From the NCBI GenBank assembly GCA_913774625.1, contig CAJYHL010000036.1, forward strand, positions 78,486 to 142,485: a stretch of 64,000 bases of DNA, read 5' to 3'. Below, piece by piece: positions 1-9,153 of this stretch. Both the position numbers and the translations under genes were made by a program. The stretch is from an uncultured Acidovorax sp. Its GTDB lineage: Bacteria; Pseudomonadota; Gammaproteobacteria; Burkholderiales; Burkholderiaceae_C. Under the pieces are notes generated by a model. That model ran no database searches. It worked only from the letters and a program-made list of their open reading frames with translations, and was not told the origin of the DNA. Position 1 is the stretch's first letter. Each line of letters starts with the position of its first letter.

Positions 1-1
1 C

Positions 2-460
2 TTCCACGCGGCCGGCCTGAAGGTGCAGCACGTACCCTACAAGGGCAGCGCACCGGCCATGGTGGACCTGATGGGCGGGCAGATTCCGTTCACCTTCGAC
101 ACGGTGTCGGCGGCCCTGCCGCAGCTCAAGGAAGGCAAGATCCGCGCGATCGCCGTCACCTCGGCCCGCCGCTCCCCCCTGCTGCCCCAGGTGCCCACGC
201 TGGCCGAAAGCGGCTATCCGGGCGTGGAGATGGACACCTGGCTGGCCCTGGTGGCGCCGGCCGGCCTGCCGCCTGCCGTGAAGAGCCGTCTGGAACAGGC
301 GCTGGCCACCACCATGGCCGACCCGGAGACACGCCAGAAGCTGCTGGCCAACGGTTTCGAGCCGGTCTTCATGCCCGGCAAGGACGTCAGCGCGCTGATC
401 GAGAAGGAGCTGCCGGTGATGCGCGCCATCGCCCAGCGCGCCGGCATCAAGGCCGACTGA
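2..460 (+). CDS. Bug-family tripartite tricarboxylate transporter receptor, C-terminal part
   Basis: The reading frame is open from the first bases of the window, so the N-terminus and signal peptide lie outside it. About 152 C-terminal residues are visible. The segment VPYKGSAPAMVDLMGGQI followed by a stretch ending GKIRAIAVTS is typical of periplasmic Bug (TctC-like) receptors, which bind small carboxylates or amides and either feed TTT permeases or act as sensors. An amidase and an FAD oxidoreductase follow on the same strand, so this receptor may capture their substrate. The ligand cannot be read from the sequence. The family call is secure. Confidence 0.9.
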   Translation, partial: FHAAGLKVQHVPYKGSAPAMVDLMGGQIPFTFDTVSAALPQLKEGKIRAIAVTSARRSPLLPQVPTLAESGYPGVEMDTWLALVAPAGLPPAVKSRLEQALATTMADPETRQKLLANGFEPVFMPGKDVSALIEKELPVMRAIAQRAGIKAD

Positions 461-552
461 GCCGCATGGCGGGCGGCGCAGGCCGGTGGCAAGATGGCTG
501 CCGGCCTGCTCCGCCTTCGGCCTTTCTTCCTCCGAATCTTCCCTGGAACGAC

Positions 553-2103
553 ATGACCTCTGACAACCGCCTGGTGGAGCTGTCCGCCAACGAACTGCGC
601 CACCGCATCGGCCAGCGCGAAATCTCGCCCGTCGAACTGCTCGAAGCCTGCATTGAGCGCATCGAGGCGGTGAATCCCTACGTCAACGCCGTCACCGCCA
701 CCTGCTTCGACCGCGCCCGCGCCGAGGCCCGCGTGGCCGAGCAGGCCGTGCTGCGTGGGGAGCCGCTCGGGCTGCTGCACGGCCTGCCCATGGGCGTGAA
801 GGACCTGGAGGCCACCGCCGGCCTTTTGACCACCTATGGCTCGCAGATCTACCGAGAGCACATTCCCGCCGAAGACAACGTGCTGGTGGCGCGCCTCAGG
901 GCCGCCGGTGCCATCGTGGCGGGCAAGACCAATATTCCCGAAATGGGCGCGGGCGCCAATTCGCGCAACACCGTCTGGGGCGCCACGGGCAACCCTTTCA
1001 ATCCCAACCTGAACGCGGGCGGCTCCTCGGGCGGCTCGGCCGCCGCGCTGGCCTGCGACATGCTGCCGGTCTGCACGGGCTCGGACACGGGCGGCTCCCT
1101 GCGCATTCCGGCCGCCAAATGCGGCGTGGTGGGCTTCCGGCCCTCGCCGGGCGTGGTGCCCAGCTCGCGCAAGCTGCTGGGCTGGACGCCGATCTCCGTC
1201 GTCGGCCCCATGGGCCGCACGGTGGCCGAAGCCTGCCTGCAGCTGGCTGCGTCGGCAGGCCTGTCGGCCGGCGATCCGCTGAGCTATCCGCTGGACCCCT
1301 TGAGCTTCCTGCACCCCGAACCGGTCGATCTGGCGGGCCTGCGCGTGGGCTACACCGAAGACTTCGGCGCCTGCGCGGTCGATGAGGGCATACGCCGGAC
1401 CTTCCGGCAGAAGATCGCCGCCATGCGGCACCTCTTCAAGAGCTGCGATGCCATCGACTTCGACCTGGGCGAGGTGCATCGCTGCTTCGACGTGCTGCGC
1501 GCCGAAGCCTTCGTGGCCAGCACGCGCGACGCCTACCAGCGCGACCCGGACAGCCTGGGCCCCAACACCCGCGCCAACTACGAGATGGGCGCAGCCATGT
1601 CGCTGCTGGACAGCGCCTGGGCGCAGGCCGAGCAGACGCGCATCCTGGCGCGCTTCCAGCAGGTCTTCCGCGACTACGACGTGATCCTGGCGCCCACCAC
1701 GCCGGTCTCGCCCTTTCCCTGGACCTCGCTCTTCGCCAGCCACATCAACGGCGAGGCGCAGGCCAACTACTACCGCTGGCTGGGCCTGACCTACGTCACC
1801 ACGCTCACAACCCACCCCGCGCTCAGCCTGCCGTGCGGGCGCGACGAGGCCGGCATGCCCTTCGGGCTGCAGGTGGTGGGGCCGTTCCGGGGAGACCACC
1901 GCACGCTGGGCATGGGCCAGTCGCTGGAAGAGGCCTTCGCGCGCATCCCGGAACTGCAGCGGCCCCGGCCCGACCTGACGGCGCTGCGGCCTGCGGAACC
2001 CGCGCTGACCTCCATCGTCACCCAGGCGCCGCACCCCGAGGATGCGCGAGGCGTGGCACGCGCGGGCACAGCGGCGTCGTCGGCCACGGTGTCGGCGGTC
2101 TGA
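553..2103 (+). CDS. Amidase (amidase-signature family)
   Basis: This 516-residue protein is a Ser-cisSer-Lys hydrolase that cleaves carboxamides to acid and ammonia or amine. The general-base lysine is K83 in MGVKD, the cis-serine lies in GGSSGGSAAA near residue 158, and the nucleophile is S182 in DTGGSLRIPA. An open frame extends upstream to an ATG at 466, but the extension is Pro-rich and unlike the family. The ATG at 553 gives a normal N-terminus. It lies between a Bug receptor gene and an FAD oxidoreductase gene that starts one base after its stop, which suggests one catabolic operon. The substrate is unknown. The last 35 residues are low-complexity Ala/Thr/Ser. Confidence 0.92.
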   Translation: MTSDNRLVELSANELRHRIGQREISPVELLEACIERIEAVNPYVNAVTATCFDRARAEARVAEQAVLRGEPLGLLHGLPMGVKDLEATAGLLTTYGSQIYREHIPAEDNVLVARLRAAGAIVAGKTNIPEMGAGANSRNTVWGATGNPFNPNLNAGGSSGGSAAALACDMLPVCTGSDTGGSLRIPAAKCGVVGFRPSPGVVPSSRKLLGWTPISVVGPMGRTVAEACLQLAASAGLSAGDPLSYPLDPLSFLHPEPVDLAGLRVGYTEDFGACAVDEGIRRTFRQKIAAMRHLFKSCDAIDFDLGEVHRCFDVLRAEAFVASTRDAYQRDPDSLGPNTRANYEMGAAMSLLDSAWAQAEQTRILARFQQVFRDYDVILAPTTPVSPFPWTSLFASHINGEAQANYYRWLGLTYVTTLTTHPALSLPCGRDEAGMPFGLQVVGPFRGDHRTLGMGQSLEEAFARIPELQRPRPDLTALRPAEPALTSIVTQAPHPEDARGVARAGTAASSATVSAV

Positions 2104-2104
2104 G

Positions 2105-3265
2105 ATGGCTCCGGTGTTCGACTACATCGTCGTGGGCGCGGGCATCGCCGGTGCCTCGGTCGCCTGGCAGCTGGCGGCGCGCGCCACGCCGCAGGAGGCC
2201 GCCCGCGTGCTGGTGCTGGAGCGGGAATCGCAGCCCGGCTACCACACCACGGGGCGTTCCGCCGCGCTCTACATGGAAACCTACGGCACGCCCAACATCC
2301 GCGCGCTGACGCGGGCCAGCCGTGCCTTCTACGATGCGCCGCCGCCCGAGTTCGGCGCCAACCCCATCCTGAGCCCGCGCGGCGCCGTGCATGTGGCGGG
2401 GCCCGATCAGCTGCCCCTGCTGGATGCGGCCCTGGCCGAAGCACGCGAGCGCTCGCCCCATGTGCGCCGCGTGGAGCAGCCCGAGCTGCTGCGCCTGCTG
2501 CCCTGCCTGCGCCCCGAAGCCGCTGCCGCCGGCATGGCCGAGCCCGACGCCGCGGACATCGACGTGCACGCGCTGCACCAGGGCTACCTGCGCGGCCTGC
2601 GCCAGCGCGGCGGCCTGGTGCGCACGGATGCGGAAGTGGTGTCGCTGGCACGGGAGGGCGAAGGCACCGGCGGCGTCTGGCGCGTGGAACTCGCCAGCGG
2701 CGAGGTGTTGCTGGCCCGCGTGCTGGTCAACGCCGCGGGCGCCTGGGCCGACGTGCTCGCCACCCAGGCGGGCGTGTCGCCCATCGGCCTGGAGCCGCGC
2801 CGGCGCACGGCCTTCACCTTCAAGCCGCCCGAAGGCCTGGACTGCAGCGGCTGGCCCGCAGCCATCGCCATCGACGAGAGCTGCTACTTCAAGCCCGATG
2901 CCGGCCAACTGCTGGGCTCGCCCGCCAATGCCGACCCCACGCACCCGCACGACGTGGTGCCGGAAGAGCTGGACGTGGCCACGGGCATCCACCACATCGA
3001 GCAGTTGACCACCCTGCAGATCCGCCGCCCCTCGCACACCTGGGCCGGGCTGCGGTCCTTCGTGGCTGATGGCGATCTGGTGGTGGGCTGGGACACGCAG
3101 GTGCCCGGCTTCTTCTGGCTGGCCGCGCAGGGCGGCTACGGCATACAGAGCGCGGCGGGCGCGTCGCTGCTCGCGGCCAATCTGCTGCGCAGGGAGCCGC
3201 TGGACGCCCTGCTGGAACGCGAGGGCGTCGATGTGCAAGGGCTGTCGCCGGCACGGCTGCGCTGA
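2105..3265 (+). CDS. FAD-dependent oxidoreductase (DAO / D-amino-acid dehydrogenase fold)
   Basis: This 386-residue protein opens with the dinucleotide-binding motif VVGAGIAGAS at about residues 9-18. It then has a D-amino-acid-oxidase-like body with a C-terminal LVVGWDTQVPGFFWLAAQGG segment, where this family closes the FAD site. It probably oxidises an amino acid, a secondary amine or a 2-hydroxy acid. The ATG at 2105 lies just after the amidase stop, so translation is probably coupled and the product may act on what the amidase releases. It ends 5 bases before a convergent gene. The precise substrate is not predictable. Confidence 0.85.
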   Translation: MAPVFDYIVVGAGIAGASVAWQLAARATPQEAARVLVLERESQPGYHTTGRSAALYMETYGTPNIRALTRASRAFYDAPPPEFGANPILSPRGAVHVAGPDQLPLLDAALAEARERSPHVRRVEQPELLRLLPCLRPEAAAAGMAEPDAADIDVHALHQGYLRGLRQRGGLVRTDAEVVSLAREGEGTGGVWRVELASGEVLLARVLVNAAGAWADVLATQAGVSPIGLEPRRRTAFTFKPPEGLDCSGWPAAIAIDESCYFKPDAGQLLGSPANADPTHPHDVVPEELDVATGIHHIEQLTTLQIRRPSHTWAGLRSFVADGDLVVGWDTQVPGFFWLAAQGGYGIQSAAGASLLAANLLRREPLDALLEREGVDVQGLSPARLR

Positions 3266-3270
3266 GGCAC

Positions 3271-3819
3271 TCAGGCGTAGGTATTGACCTGCGTGCCCAG
3301 GGGGCCGGAGCCAGCCAGGGGTGGTGCGGGCGGCGCTGCCGGGTCCTGGCCGGTGGCCGTGCCGGGGCTGGTTCCCGCGCCCGACAAGGTATCGGGCTGC
3401 ACCTCGGCCAGCGACTCCAGCAGGCCGGCCTGCATGAAGCCGCCGCCTTCCTCCAGTCCCAGCCCAGCTTCCGCCATGCCGGAATAGGCCTGCAGCAGGC
3501 CGTTCTGGGGCACGGAGCCCAGCAGGGTGCTGTCCAGCATGCCGGTCTGCACCAGGCTGGCTTCGCGCAGGCCTGCCTGCAGGGTGGGGTCGGGCGTGCC
3601 CGGCGTGGGGGCAGCCTGGCCTGTCAGGGCCTGATTGCCCAGCAGCGCCGCCTGTAGGGAGCCGGACAGCACGGCGGACGGACCCAGCAGCGCGAGCTGG
3701 TCGGCCTGCTCGAAGTCCTGCACCTGCTGCAGCGCGTTGGCGCGTGCCGTGGGGTTGGTGGGGTCGAATCCCGGGCTGGTCGCGGCGGGAACGGCGGCGT
3801 TGATAGAAGAGAGGTCCAT
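3271..3819 (-). CDS. Expanded YjfB-like protein, Gly/Leu/Ala/Pro-rich
   Basis: This is a 182-residue protein without signal peptide or membrane segment. It begins MDLSSINAAV and ends LGTQVNTYA. The next gene upstream on the same strand encodes a 69-residue YjfB-like protein that begins MDVSLS and ends LGTQVNAFA. The two therefore share both ends, while this one carries about 110 extra low-complexity residues between them. The start codon is preceded by an AGGAG-like site. YjfB proteins are annotated as putative motility proteins, but their biochemical function is unknown. I infer a duplicated and expanded paralogue. There are no flagellar genes nearby. Confidence 0.6.
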   Translation of the reverse strand: MDLSSINAAVPAATSPGFDPTNPTARANALQQVQDFEQADQLALLGPSAVLSGSLQAALLGNQALTGQAAPTPGTPDPTLQAGLREASLVQTGMLDSTLLGSVPQNGLLQAYSGMAEAGLGLEEGGGFMQAGLLESLAEVQPDTLSGAGTSPGTATGQDPAAPPAPPLAGSGPLGTQVNTYA

Positions 3820-3883
3820 ACGAACTCCTGTTGCGTGCGGCGGCTATGCCCGAGCCGCCGTCATCTGGCCCCTTGGATGCTTT

Positions 3884-4093
3884 TCAGGCGAAAGCGTTCA
3901 CCTGCGTTCCCAGCGTGCCGGATGTGGCCAGCGCGGGCTGGGGTGAGGGCAGGGCCTGCAGCAGGGCCGCGGCCGAGGTCTTCTGAGCATCCAGCGCCTT
4001 CTTCAGCACGGCAGTGCCCACGGCGTCGGAGGTCTTGGCGTTGCTGACCGCGGTGGCCGTGCTGGTGATGGATTGCGAGAGGGAAACGTCCAT
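3884..4093 (-). CDS. YjfB family putative motility protein
   Basis: This 69-residue protein resembles the YjfB family. It has an N-terminal MDVS, a helical AVGTAVLKKALDAQKTSAAALLQALP core, and a C-terminal LGTQVNAFA tail. The ATG at 4093 is preceded by AGGAG. An ATG at 4144 would add 17 residues unlike the family. The gene lies upstream of the larger paralogue on the same strand, 64 bases apart, so the pair is probably cotranscribed. The function is unestablished; the family is called motility-related from its distribution in flagellated bacteria. Confidence 0.7.
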   Translation of the reverse strand: MDVSLSQSITSTATAVSNAKTSDAVGTAVLKKALDAQKTSAAALLQALPSPQPALATSGTLGTQVNAFA

Positions 4094-4162
4094 GGTCGGG
4101 CTCCTGAGGGTGTACTCCGCCCAGTTATCGGCAGCCACGCCCATGGGTTGAGCACAATTTTC

Positions 4163-5596
4163 TCAATCCAGTGCGTTGCTTCCATAGGCACCGCAGGCGG
4201 CCAGATCCGAGTCGGAAAGGCGCGGTAGCTGGGACGCAGCACCGCGCAGGGCCGTGCGCAGGCCTTCTTCCAGCACCGGGTGGTAGAAGGGCATGCCCAG
4301 CAGATCGGCCACGGTGAGCCTATGCTCCACGGCCAGCGCCAGCAGATGGGCCAGATGCTCGCCGTCGGGCGCGCACAGCTCCGCGCCCAGCAGACGGCCG
4401 CTGGCCTTGTCGGCGTAGACGTGCAGCCGGCCGTGACCGCGCTGCGCCACTCGGGCGCGGCCCTGGTCGGCGAAATCCACGCAGCCGGTCACGAATGCGT
4501 GTTCGGCGGACGCCTTCTGGCGCTCCAGCAGCGCGGCATGGTTCCGCCCGACGACCGCCGCATTGGGCTGGGTGAAGGCGATGGCCAGGCGCGTGCGGCG
4601 CTGGAAGCGGTGCGGCTCCTCGGCCATCGCGTTCAGCCCGGCGATGTGGCCTTCGTCGGCGGCCTCGTGCAGCAGCGAACGGTCGCCGTCCACATCACCC
4701 GCCATGAAGACGCGCAGGTCGCCCACCTGCATGGAGCGCGGGTCCACGGGCGGCAGGCCCTTGTCGTCCAGCTCCAGCCCGAGCGTGTCCAGCCCCATGT
4801 GCTCCACGTTGGGGCGGCGCCCCAGCGCGGCCAGCACCTGGTCCACGACCACGGTGGACTGGCCGTCGCTCACCTCGATGCCCCCCGCAACTTCGCGCAG
4901 CTGTACTTCGCCGCCCAGCAGCACCAGGAATTCCTGCTTGAAGAGACCGATCAGCGTCTCGTTGAGCTGCGGATCGCTCAGCCCCGCGACGGTCGGCATC
5001 TTGCTGAATGCCGAGACCTCCAGTCCCAGCCGTGCCAGGGCCTGCGCCATTTCGGAGCCCACCGCGCCCAGGCCGATCACCGCGATGCGCGGGCCCAGCG
5101 TGGGCTGCTCGAACAGGGTGTCGGTGGTCAGGATGCGGTCGCCGAAGGCCAGCCAGGCTTCGGGCACCACGGGGCGGGAGCCGGTGGCGACCACGATGTT
5201 CCGGGCCTGGTGAATCACGCCGTTCACCTCGACCCGGTGCGCATCGAGCAGCCTCGCCCGGCCGGAAATGGCCTGCTTGCCTGCATCGGTCGATCGCAGC
5301 GTGGCTTCCACGAACCGGTCTCGCATGGAGCGCACGCGCTGCAGCACGGCGGGCAGGTCCACCGACAGGTGTTTGGCTCCGTGGATGCCCAGGGCTTCGA
5401 GCTTGCTGCCTGCGTGGAAGGCGTTGCCGGCCTCGATCAGCAGCTTGGACGGCATGCAGCCCACGCGTGCGCAGGTGGTGCCCCAGGGGCCGTCGTTGAC
5501 GATCAGATAGCTGTCGGTGCGCTTGCGCACTTCGCGCAGGGCAGCCAGGCCGGCCGAGCCGGCGCCGATGATGATGACGTCGAGAGGGGCGCTCAT
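4163..5596 (-). CDS. Dihydrolipoyl dehydrogenase-like flavoprotein disulfide reductase
   Basis: This 477-residue protein has the full class I pyridine nucleotide-disulfide oxidoreductase layout. It shows an FAD motif IIGAGSAG at about 9-16, a redox-active pair C42 and C47 in CARVGCMPSK, and an NAD(P) motif VIGLGAVGSEMA in the middle. A C-terminal dimerisation domain contains FYHPVLEEG, where His and Glu form the catalytic dyad. It is a lipoamide dehydrogenase by family. However, the active-site lead-in GTTCARVGC differs from the usual GGTCLNVGC, and no E1 or E2 gene is nearby. It is therefore probably a stand-alone reductase whose substrate could be lipoamide or another disulfide. Confidence 0.85.
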   Translation of the reverse strand: MSAPLDVIIIGAGSAGLAALREVRKRTDSYLIVNDGPWGTTCARVGCMPSKLLIEAGNAFHAGSKLEALGIHGAKHLSVDLPAVLQRVRSMRDRFVEATLRSTDAGKQAISGRARLLDAHRVEVNGVIHQARNIVVATGSRPVVPEAWLAFGDRILTTDTLFEQPTLGPRIAVIGLGAVGSEMAQALARLGLEVSAFSKMPTVAGLSDPQLNETLIGLFKQEFLVLLGGEVQLREVAGGIEVSDGQSTVVVDQVLAALGRRPNVEHMGLDTLGLELDDKGLPPVDPRSMQVGDLRVFMAGDVDGDRSLLHEAADEGHIAGLNAMAEEPHRFQRRTRLAIAFTQPNAAVVGRNHAALLERQKASAEHAFVTGCVDFADQGRARVAQRGHGRLHVYADKASGRLLGAELCAPDGEHLAHLLALAVEHRLTVADLLGMPFYHPVLEEGLRTALRGAASQLPRLSDSDLAACGAYGSNALD

Positions 5597-5764
5597 GGAT
5601 GGGTGGGCAGCGGATAAAGAAGGTGTGGCAGTGTCGCCGCCGGCGGTCGGCTGCCCTGTAGGCCGCCAGGCCCTGCATCTGCGCAGGCATGCCGCATCCC
5701 GCCGCTTGCTGCAGCAGGAGGGCAGGGCGCTGCGATCCGCCTGTCCACCGATGGGCCGGCTCCC

Positions 5765-6358
5765 TCAGTCCGTCTGCGCGTGCCAGCCCACGCGGCCCTG
5801 GCCCAGGTCGTTGATGCGCTGGACGAAAGCGTCGGCCCGGGCTTGCGGCAGCCGCAGGCGCAGCACCACCTGCGAGGCATGGGACACCTGCTGCAGTTCG
5901 GCGTCAGCGGCGTCGATCTCGCGGCGCAGCAGGCCTTCGAGGGCATAGGGTACCTCGCACTGCAGCGTGGCCATGCGCTGCAGCACCACCTTGTCGGCGC
6001 CCAGCAGCGCCTGCGCCACGGTGTCGGTATAGGCCCGAACCAGGCCGCCTGCGCCCAGCTTGACGCCGCCGAAATAGCGCACCACGGTGGCCAGCACGCC
6101 CTCCAGGTCCTGGTGGCGCAACACGTCCAGCATGGGGCGCCCGGCCGTGCCGCCGGGCTCGCCGTCATCTACGGCGGCGGACTGCCCGCCCGCCAGCAGC
6201 GCCCAGCAGATGTGGGCGGCGTCGGGATGCCGCTTCCATAGCGCATCCACCGCGGCCTGCGCCGACGCGCGGTCGGACATGGGCTGCACGCAGCCGATGA
6301 AACGGCTCTTCTTGATGACGATTTCGCTATGGGCGGGGGCGCTCAGGGTCTGTGGCAT
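5765..6358 (-). CDS. yigZ: YigZ/IMPACT family protein
   Basis: This 197-residue protein carries the UPF0029 (IMPACT N-terminal) signature DDGEPGGTAGRPML followed by VVRYFGGVKLGAGGLVRAY. The N-terminus SEIVIKKSRFIG is also characteristic. Bacterial YigZ is a two-domain protein with a ribosomal-S5-like fold, suggested to bind nucleic acid; its physiological role is not settled. Length matches the family. It is transcribed away from azurin, and the 212 bases between them hold the azurin regulatory region. Confidence 0.93.
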   Translation of the reverse strand: MPQTLSAPAHSEIVIKKSRFIGCVQPMSDRASAQAAVDALWKRHPDAAHICWALLAGGQSAAVDDGEPGGTAGRPMLDVLRHQDLEGVLATVVRYFGGVKLGAGGLVRAYTDTVAQALLGADKVVLQRMATLQCEVPYALEGLLRREIDAADAELQQVSHASQVVLRLRLPQARADAFVQRINDLGQGRVGWHAQTD

Positions 6359-6422
6359 GGGGCGCAGAGTCTAGGACACGCGGGCCAGGGACATGCGGGC
6401 GAACGTGCCGACTGGCATTTGC

Positions 6423-6436
6423 TTGACGCATCTCAA
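6423..6436. promoter_or_regulatory. FNR/Anr-like box upstream of azurin
   Basis: The 14-base site TTGACGCATCTCAA keeps both outer half-sites of the FNR/Anr/Dnr consensus TTGAT-N4-ATCAA (TTGA and TCAA with correct spacing) but has C at both inner positions. It lies about 135 bases before the azurin start. Azurin genes are commonly under Anr/Dnr control, so the placement is meaningful. The imperfect inner bases and the distance lower confidence. Confidence 0.45.
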
Positions 6437-6571
6437 CGCGTGCCGTCCAGGGCTGCCTAGGATGCCTGAACGAATGCGAAGGCCCCCATACGGCCATTCC
6501 ATTCATCCACCCGGCCATCGCAGCCATCGGGGCCCGCGGACCGGCATCGTTTTTTGAAAGGCGAGAACAAC

Positions 6572-7036
6572 ATGGCAATTTTCTGGAAACCCCTGGCGCT
6601 GCTGACGGTGTGTGCTTCGGCCTGCGTGGCCCTGCCGGCGCGCGCGGCCGATTGCTCGGCCGAGATCGAGGGCAATGACGCCATGCAGTTCAGCAAGTCC
6701 GCCATCGCCGTGCCCGCCAGCTGCAAGCAGTTCACCGTCAAGCTCAAGCATTCGGGCAAGCTGCCCAAGACCGCCATGGGCCATAACTGGGTACTGACCA
6801 AGGCGGCCGACATGCAGGGCGCGGCCACCGACGGCATGGCGGCCGGCGCCGCCAAGAATTTCGTCAAGAACGGCGACGCCCGCGTGATCGCGCACACCAA
6901 GGTGGTGGGCGGCGGAGAGAGCGATTCCGTGAGCTTCCCCGTGTCGGCCCTCAAGACCGGCGAGTCCTATGCGTTCTTCTGCTCGTTCCCGGGCCACTCT
7001 TCCATCATGAAGGGCACGCTGACCCTGGCGAAGTGA
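6572..7036 (+). CDS. azu: Azurin, periplasmic blue copper protein
   Basis: The 154-residue precursor has a Sec signal peptide cleaved after ALPARA near residue 25, leaving about 129 residues. The type I copper site is complete: Gly-His in MGHNW, then Cys, His and Met in [14 protein letters not shown]. By alignment these match G45, H46, C112, H117 and M121 of Pseudomonas azurin. Two further cysteines near mature positions 3 and 26 form the conserved disulfide. It carries electrons in the periplasm to nitrite reductase, peroxidases or oxidases. The ATG at 6572 is chosen over one at 6554 because it starts a clean signal peptide. No denitrification gene is in the window. Confidence 0.97.
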   Translation: MAIFWKPLALLTVCASACVALPARAADCSAEIEGNDAMQFSKSAIAVPASCKQFTVKLKHSGKLPKTAMGHNWVLTKAADMQGAATDGMAAGAAKNFVKNGDARVIAHTKVVGGGESDSVSFPVSALKTGESYAFFCSFPGHSSIMKGTLTLAK

Positions 7037-7441
7037 GGCGCCGGCCTGTTGGCTGGGCGCCACGGCCGCGGCACTTGGCCCGGAGGAGGGACGATGGCCT
7101 ACAGGAAGCCAGCGGCGTGGCCTCTAGGCTGTCGGTGAACCTCCCGGCTGCGCGGCATGGCTTCGGCGATGACCGCGCTGCGCTTCAGCCTCAGGATGCC
7201 CGCCATGTTGTCCTTTCGCCTGCCTTTCGACCTGACCCGATTGTTCGCCGCCCCGTCCTTCGTGGGTGATGCAGAGGCCACCCGGCCTGCGCTGCCTGTG
7301 CGGCAGCTCGCGGCTGCGGGGCCCATGCTGGTTTCCGCCTACGAGGCACCGCCCGCGGACCTGGACCAGCGGGTGCGGGCCAGCGGGGAGTGGTGAGTCC
7401 CGCCTTCCGGCACCCCTGAGCCTTGCCTACTTCTTGTTGAT
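7037..7441. other. Mostly non-coding gap between azurin and the chemotaxis receptor
   Basis: About 400 bases lie between the azurin stop and the convergent receptor gene. A GGCGCC-flanked inverted repeat follows the azurin stop without a T-run. One short frame (7205-7396) could encode a small protein and is listed separately. I see no other feature. Confidence 0.4.
7205..7396 (+). CDS. Possible small hypothetical protein
   Basis: This frame encodes 63 residues starting MLSFRLPFDLTRLF and ending DLDQRVRASGEW. The start has a weak AGGA-like site. The general shape (short amphipathic start, variable middle, acidic-basic tail) resembles small uncharacterised betaproteobacterial proteins, but I recognise no family. 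It lies alone between azurin and a convergent receptor gene. It may equally be a chance frame in GC-rich DNA. Confidence 0.3.
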   Translation: MLSFRLPFDLTRLFAAPSFVGDAEATRPALPVRQLAAAGPMLVSAYEAPPADLDQRVRASGEW

Positions 7442-9070
7442 TCAGCGGCTGACCGAAGCCAGCTGAAGCGGGGCGCTGGACTGGCCCAGTGCCGGGCGCT
7501 GCGGCTGGAGCTTGAAGATCGACACGGCGTCGAAGAGGTCCTGAGCCTGCTGCTGCAGGCTTCTGGCGGCGGCGGAGCTTTCTTCGACCAGGGCCGCGTT
7601 CTGCTGGGTCGCATCGTCCATCTGGTTCACGGCGATGCCCACTTGCGAAACGCCGTTGCTCTGCTCGCTGCTGGCGGCGCTGATCTCTCCCACGATGTCC
7701 GTCACGCGCCGGATCGAGGCCACGACCTCTTCCATGGTGCGGCCGGCGCGCTCCACCAGGGCCGAGCCCGCTTCCACCTGCGTCACGCTGTCGGTGATCA
7801 GCGTCTTGATTTCCCGGGCTGCGTTCGCGCTGCGCTGCGCCAGGCTGCGCACCTCGCCGGCCACCACGGCGAACCCGCGCCCCTGATCGCCCGCGCGGGC
7901 GGCTTCCACGGCCGCATTGAGCGCCAGGATGTTGGTCTGGAAGGCGATGGAGTCGATCACGCCGATGATGTCGGCGATGCGGCGCGAGCTCTCGTTGATC
8001 CCCCGCATGGTCGTGACAACCTGGTTCACGGCCTCGCCGCCCTGCTGCGCCACTCCCGATGCGCCCTGCGCGAGCTGGTTGGCCTGCTGGGCGTTGTCGG
8101 CGTTGTGGCGCACGGTGGAACTCAGCTCATCCATGGTGGCCGCCGTCTGCTGCAGGGCGCTGGCCTGCTGCTCGGTGCGCATGCTCAGGTCCCGCGCGCC
8201 GGTGGCGATCTCGGTCGATCCGGTGACGATGGAGTCCGATGCGTTGCGCACCTGGGCGACCATGCCGGCCAGGCTGTGCTGCATCGCGGCCAAGGAGGCC
8301 ATGACGCTGCCTGCGGCCAGGGCGTGCGTGTCTTCCAGCGGGCTCAGGTCGCCCTCGGCCACGCGCTGCGCGGCCAGGCCCAGCTCGGCCGGCTCCGCGC
8401 CCAGTGACCGGGCCAGCCGGCGTGTGATGAACAGCCCCGACGCGATGGCCAGAGCCAGCGCCGCGATGCAGGCCGCGATGAGGATGCGGCGCTGGGACGC
8501 CAGGCTTGCCTGCGCGGCCTCTTCGGCGAGGGTGGAGCGGCGCCCCGCGTCCGCGACGAATTCGCCGGCCTTGCCCGTGAGCTGTGCCAGCAGCGGGCGG
8601 CATTCGTTGTTGATCTTCGTGACGGCTGACTGATGCTCGCCGGACACGGCCATGCGGACGATGTCGCGGGCGACCGGGCCATAGACGGCTTCGATGCGCT
8701 CCAGATCGCCCAGCAGCCTGCGCGTGCTGTCGGGGGCCGAGGTGTCCTGCGCGATAGCCCGCTTCAGCGCGGCGAGGTCTGTCTGAACGTCGTCATCGGC
8801 CTTTCGGACCAGCGCGATTTCCTTGTCCGATTCCTGCCGGTCGATGACCAGCACCAGGTTGCGCACCGCAATGGCGCGCCGGCTGACGGCGTCGCGCATT
8901 CCGCTGGCCAGGTCGGACTGGGCTTCGACGCCCTGTACGTAGCCGGCGAAATTCTCGGTCGCGGAGCCCAGCGACCGTAGGGACAGCAGGGAGACGACGA
9001 GCACCATGAACACCAGCGCGCCGAACGCGAGGCCGAGTTGGGTTTTGACTTTCAGCCGAGCGTGGCGCAT
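7442..9070 (-). CDS. Methyl-accepting chemotaxis protein
   Basis: This 542-residue receptor has a membrane segment at about 11-31, a helical periplasmic sensor (four-helix-bundle type) to about 193, and a second membrane segment at about 194-216. A HAMP domain and a long cytoplasmic signalling coiled coil follow. The hairpin tip is the conserved [20 protein letters not shown] region. It signals to CheA/CheW to bias flagellar rotation. The periplasmic domain does not reveal the ligand. The start has an AAAGG site and the gene stands alone. Confidence 0.95.
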   Translation of the reverse strand: MRHARLKVKTQLGLAFGALVFMVLVVSLLSLRSLGSATENFAGYVQGVEAQSDLASGMRDAVSRRAIAVRNLVLVIDRQESDKEIALVRKADDDVQTDLAALKRAIAQDTSAPDSTRRLLGDLERIEAVYGPVARDIVRMAVSGEHQSAVTKINNECRPLLAQLTGKAGEFVADAGRRSTLAEEAAQASLASQRRILIAACIAALALAIASGLFITRRLARSLGAEPAELGLAAQRVAEGDLSPLEDTHALAAGSVMASLAAMQHSLAGMVAQVRNASDSIVTGSTEIATGARDLSMRTEQQASALQQTAATMDELSSTVRHNADNAQQANQLAQGASGVAQQGGEAVNQVVTTMRGINESSRRIADIIGVIDSIAFQTNILALNAAVEAARAGDQGRGFAVVAGEVRSLAQRSANAAREIKTLITDSVTQVEAGSALVERAGRTMEEVVASIRRVTDIVGEISAASSEQSNGVSQVGIAVNQMDDATQQNAALVEESSAAARSLQQQAQDLFDAVSIFKLQPQRPALGQSSAPLQLASVSR

Positions 9071-9153
9071 GGGCGGGCCTTTCTAGGGCTGCGCCCTGTG
9101 TTGTGAAGGGGTCATTGTTGTTTCAATAAGTAAATCGTGCTAAGCCAGGTGAA

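Noticed and set aside
214..2034. Long minus-strand open frame opposite the amidase
   Set aside because: It is antisense to a clear amidase with intact catalytic motifs and encodes Arg/Gly/His-rich sequence typical of GC-rich shadows.
9071..9150. Sigma-28 promoter for the chemotaxis receptor
   Set aside because: No TAAA-N15-GCCGATAA-like pair was visible upstream of the start.
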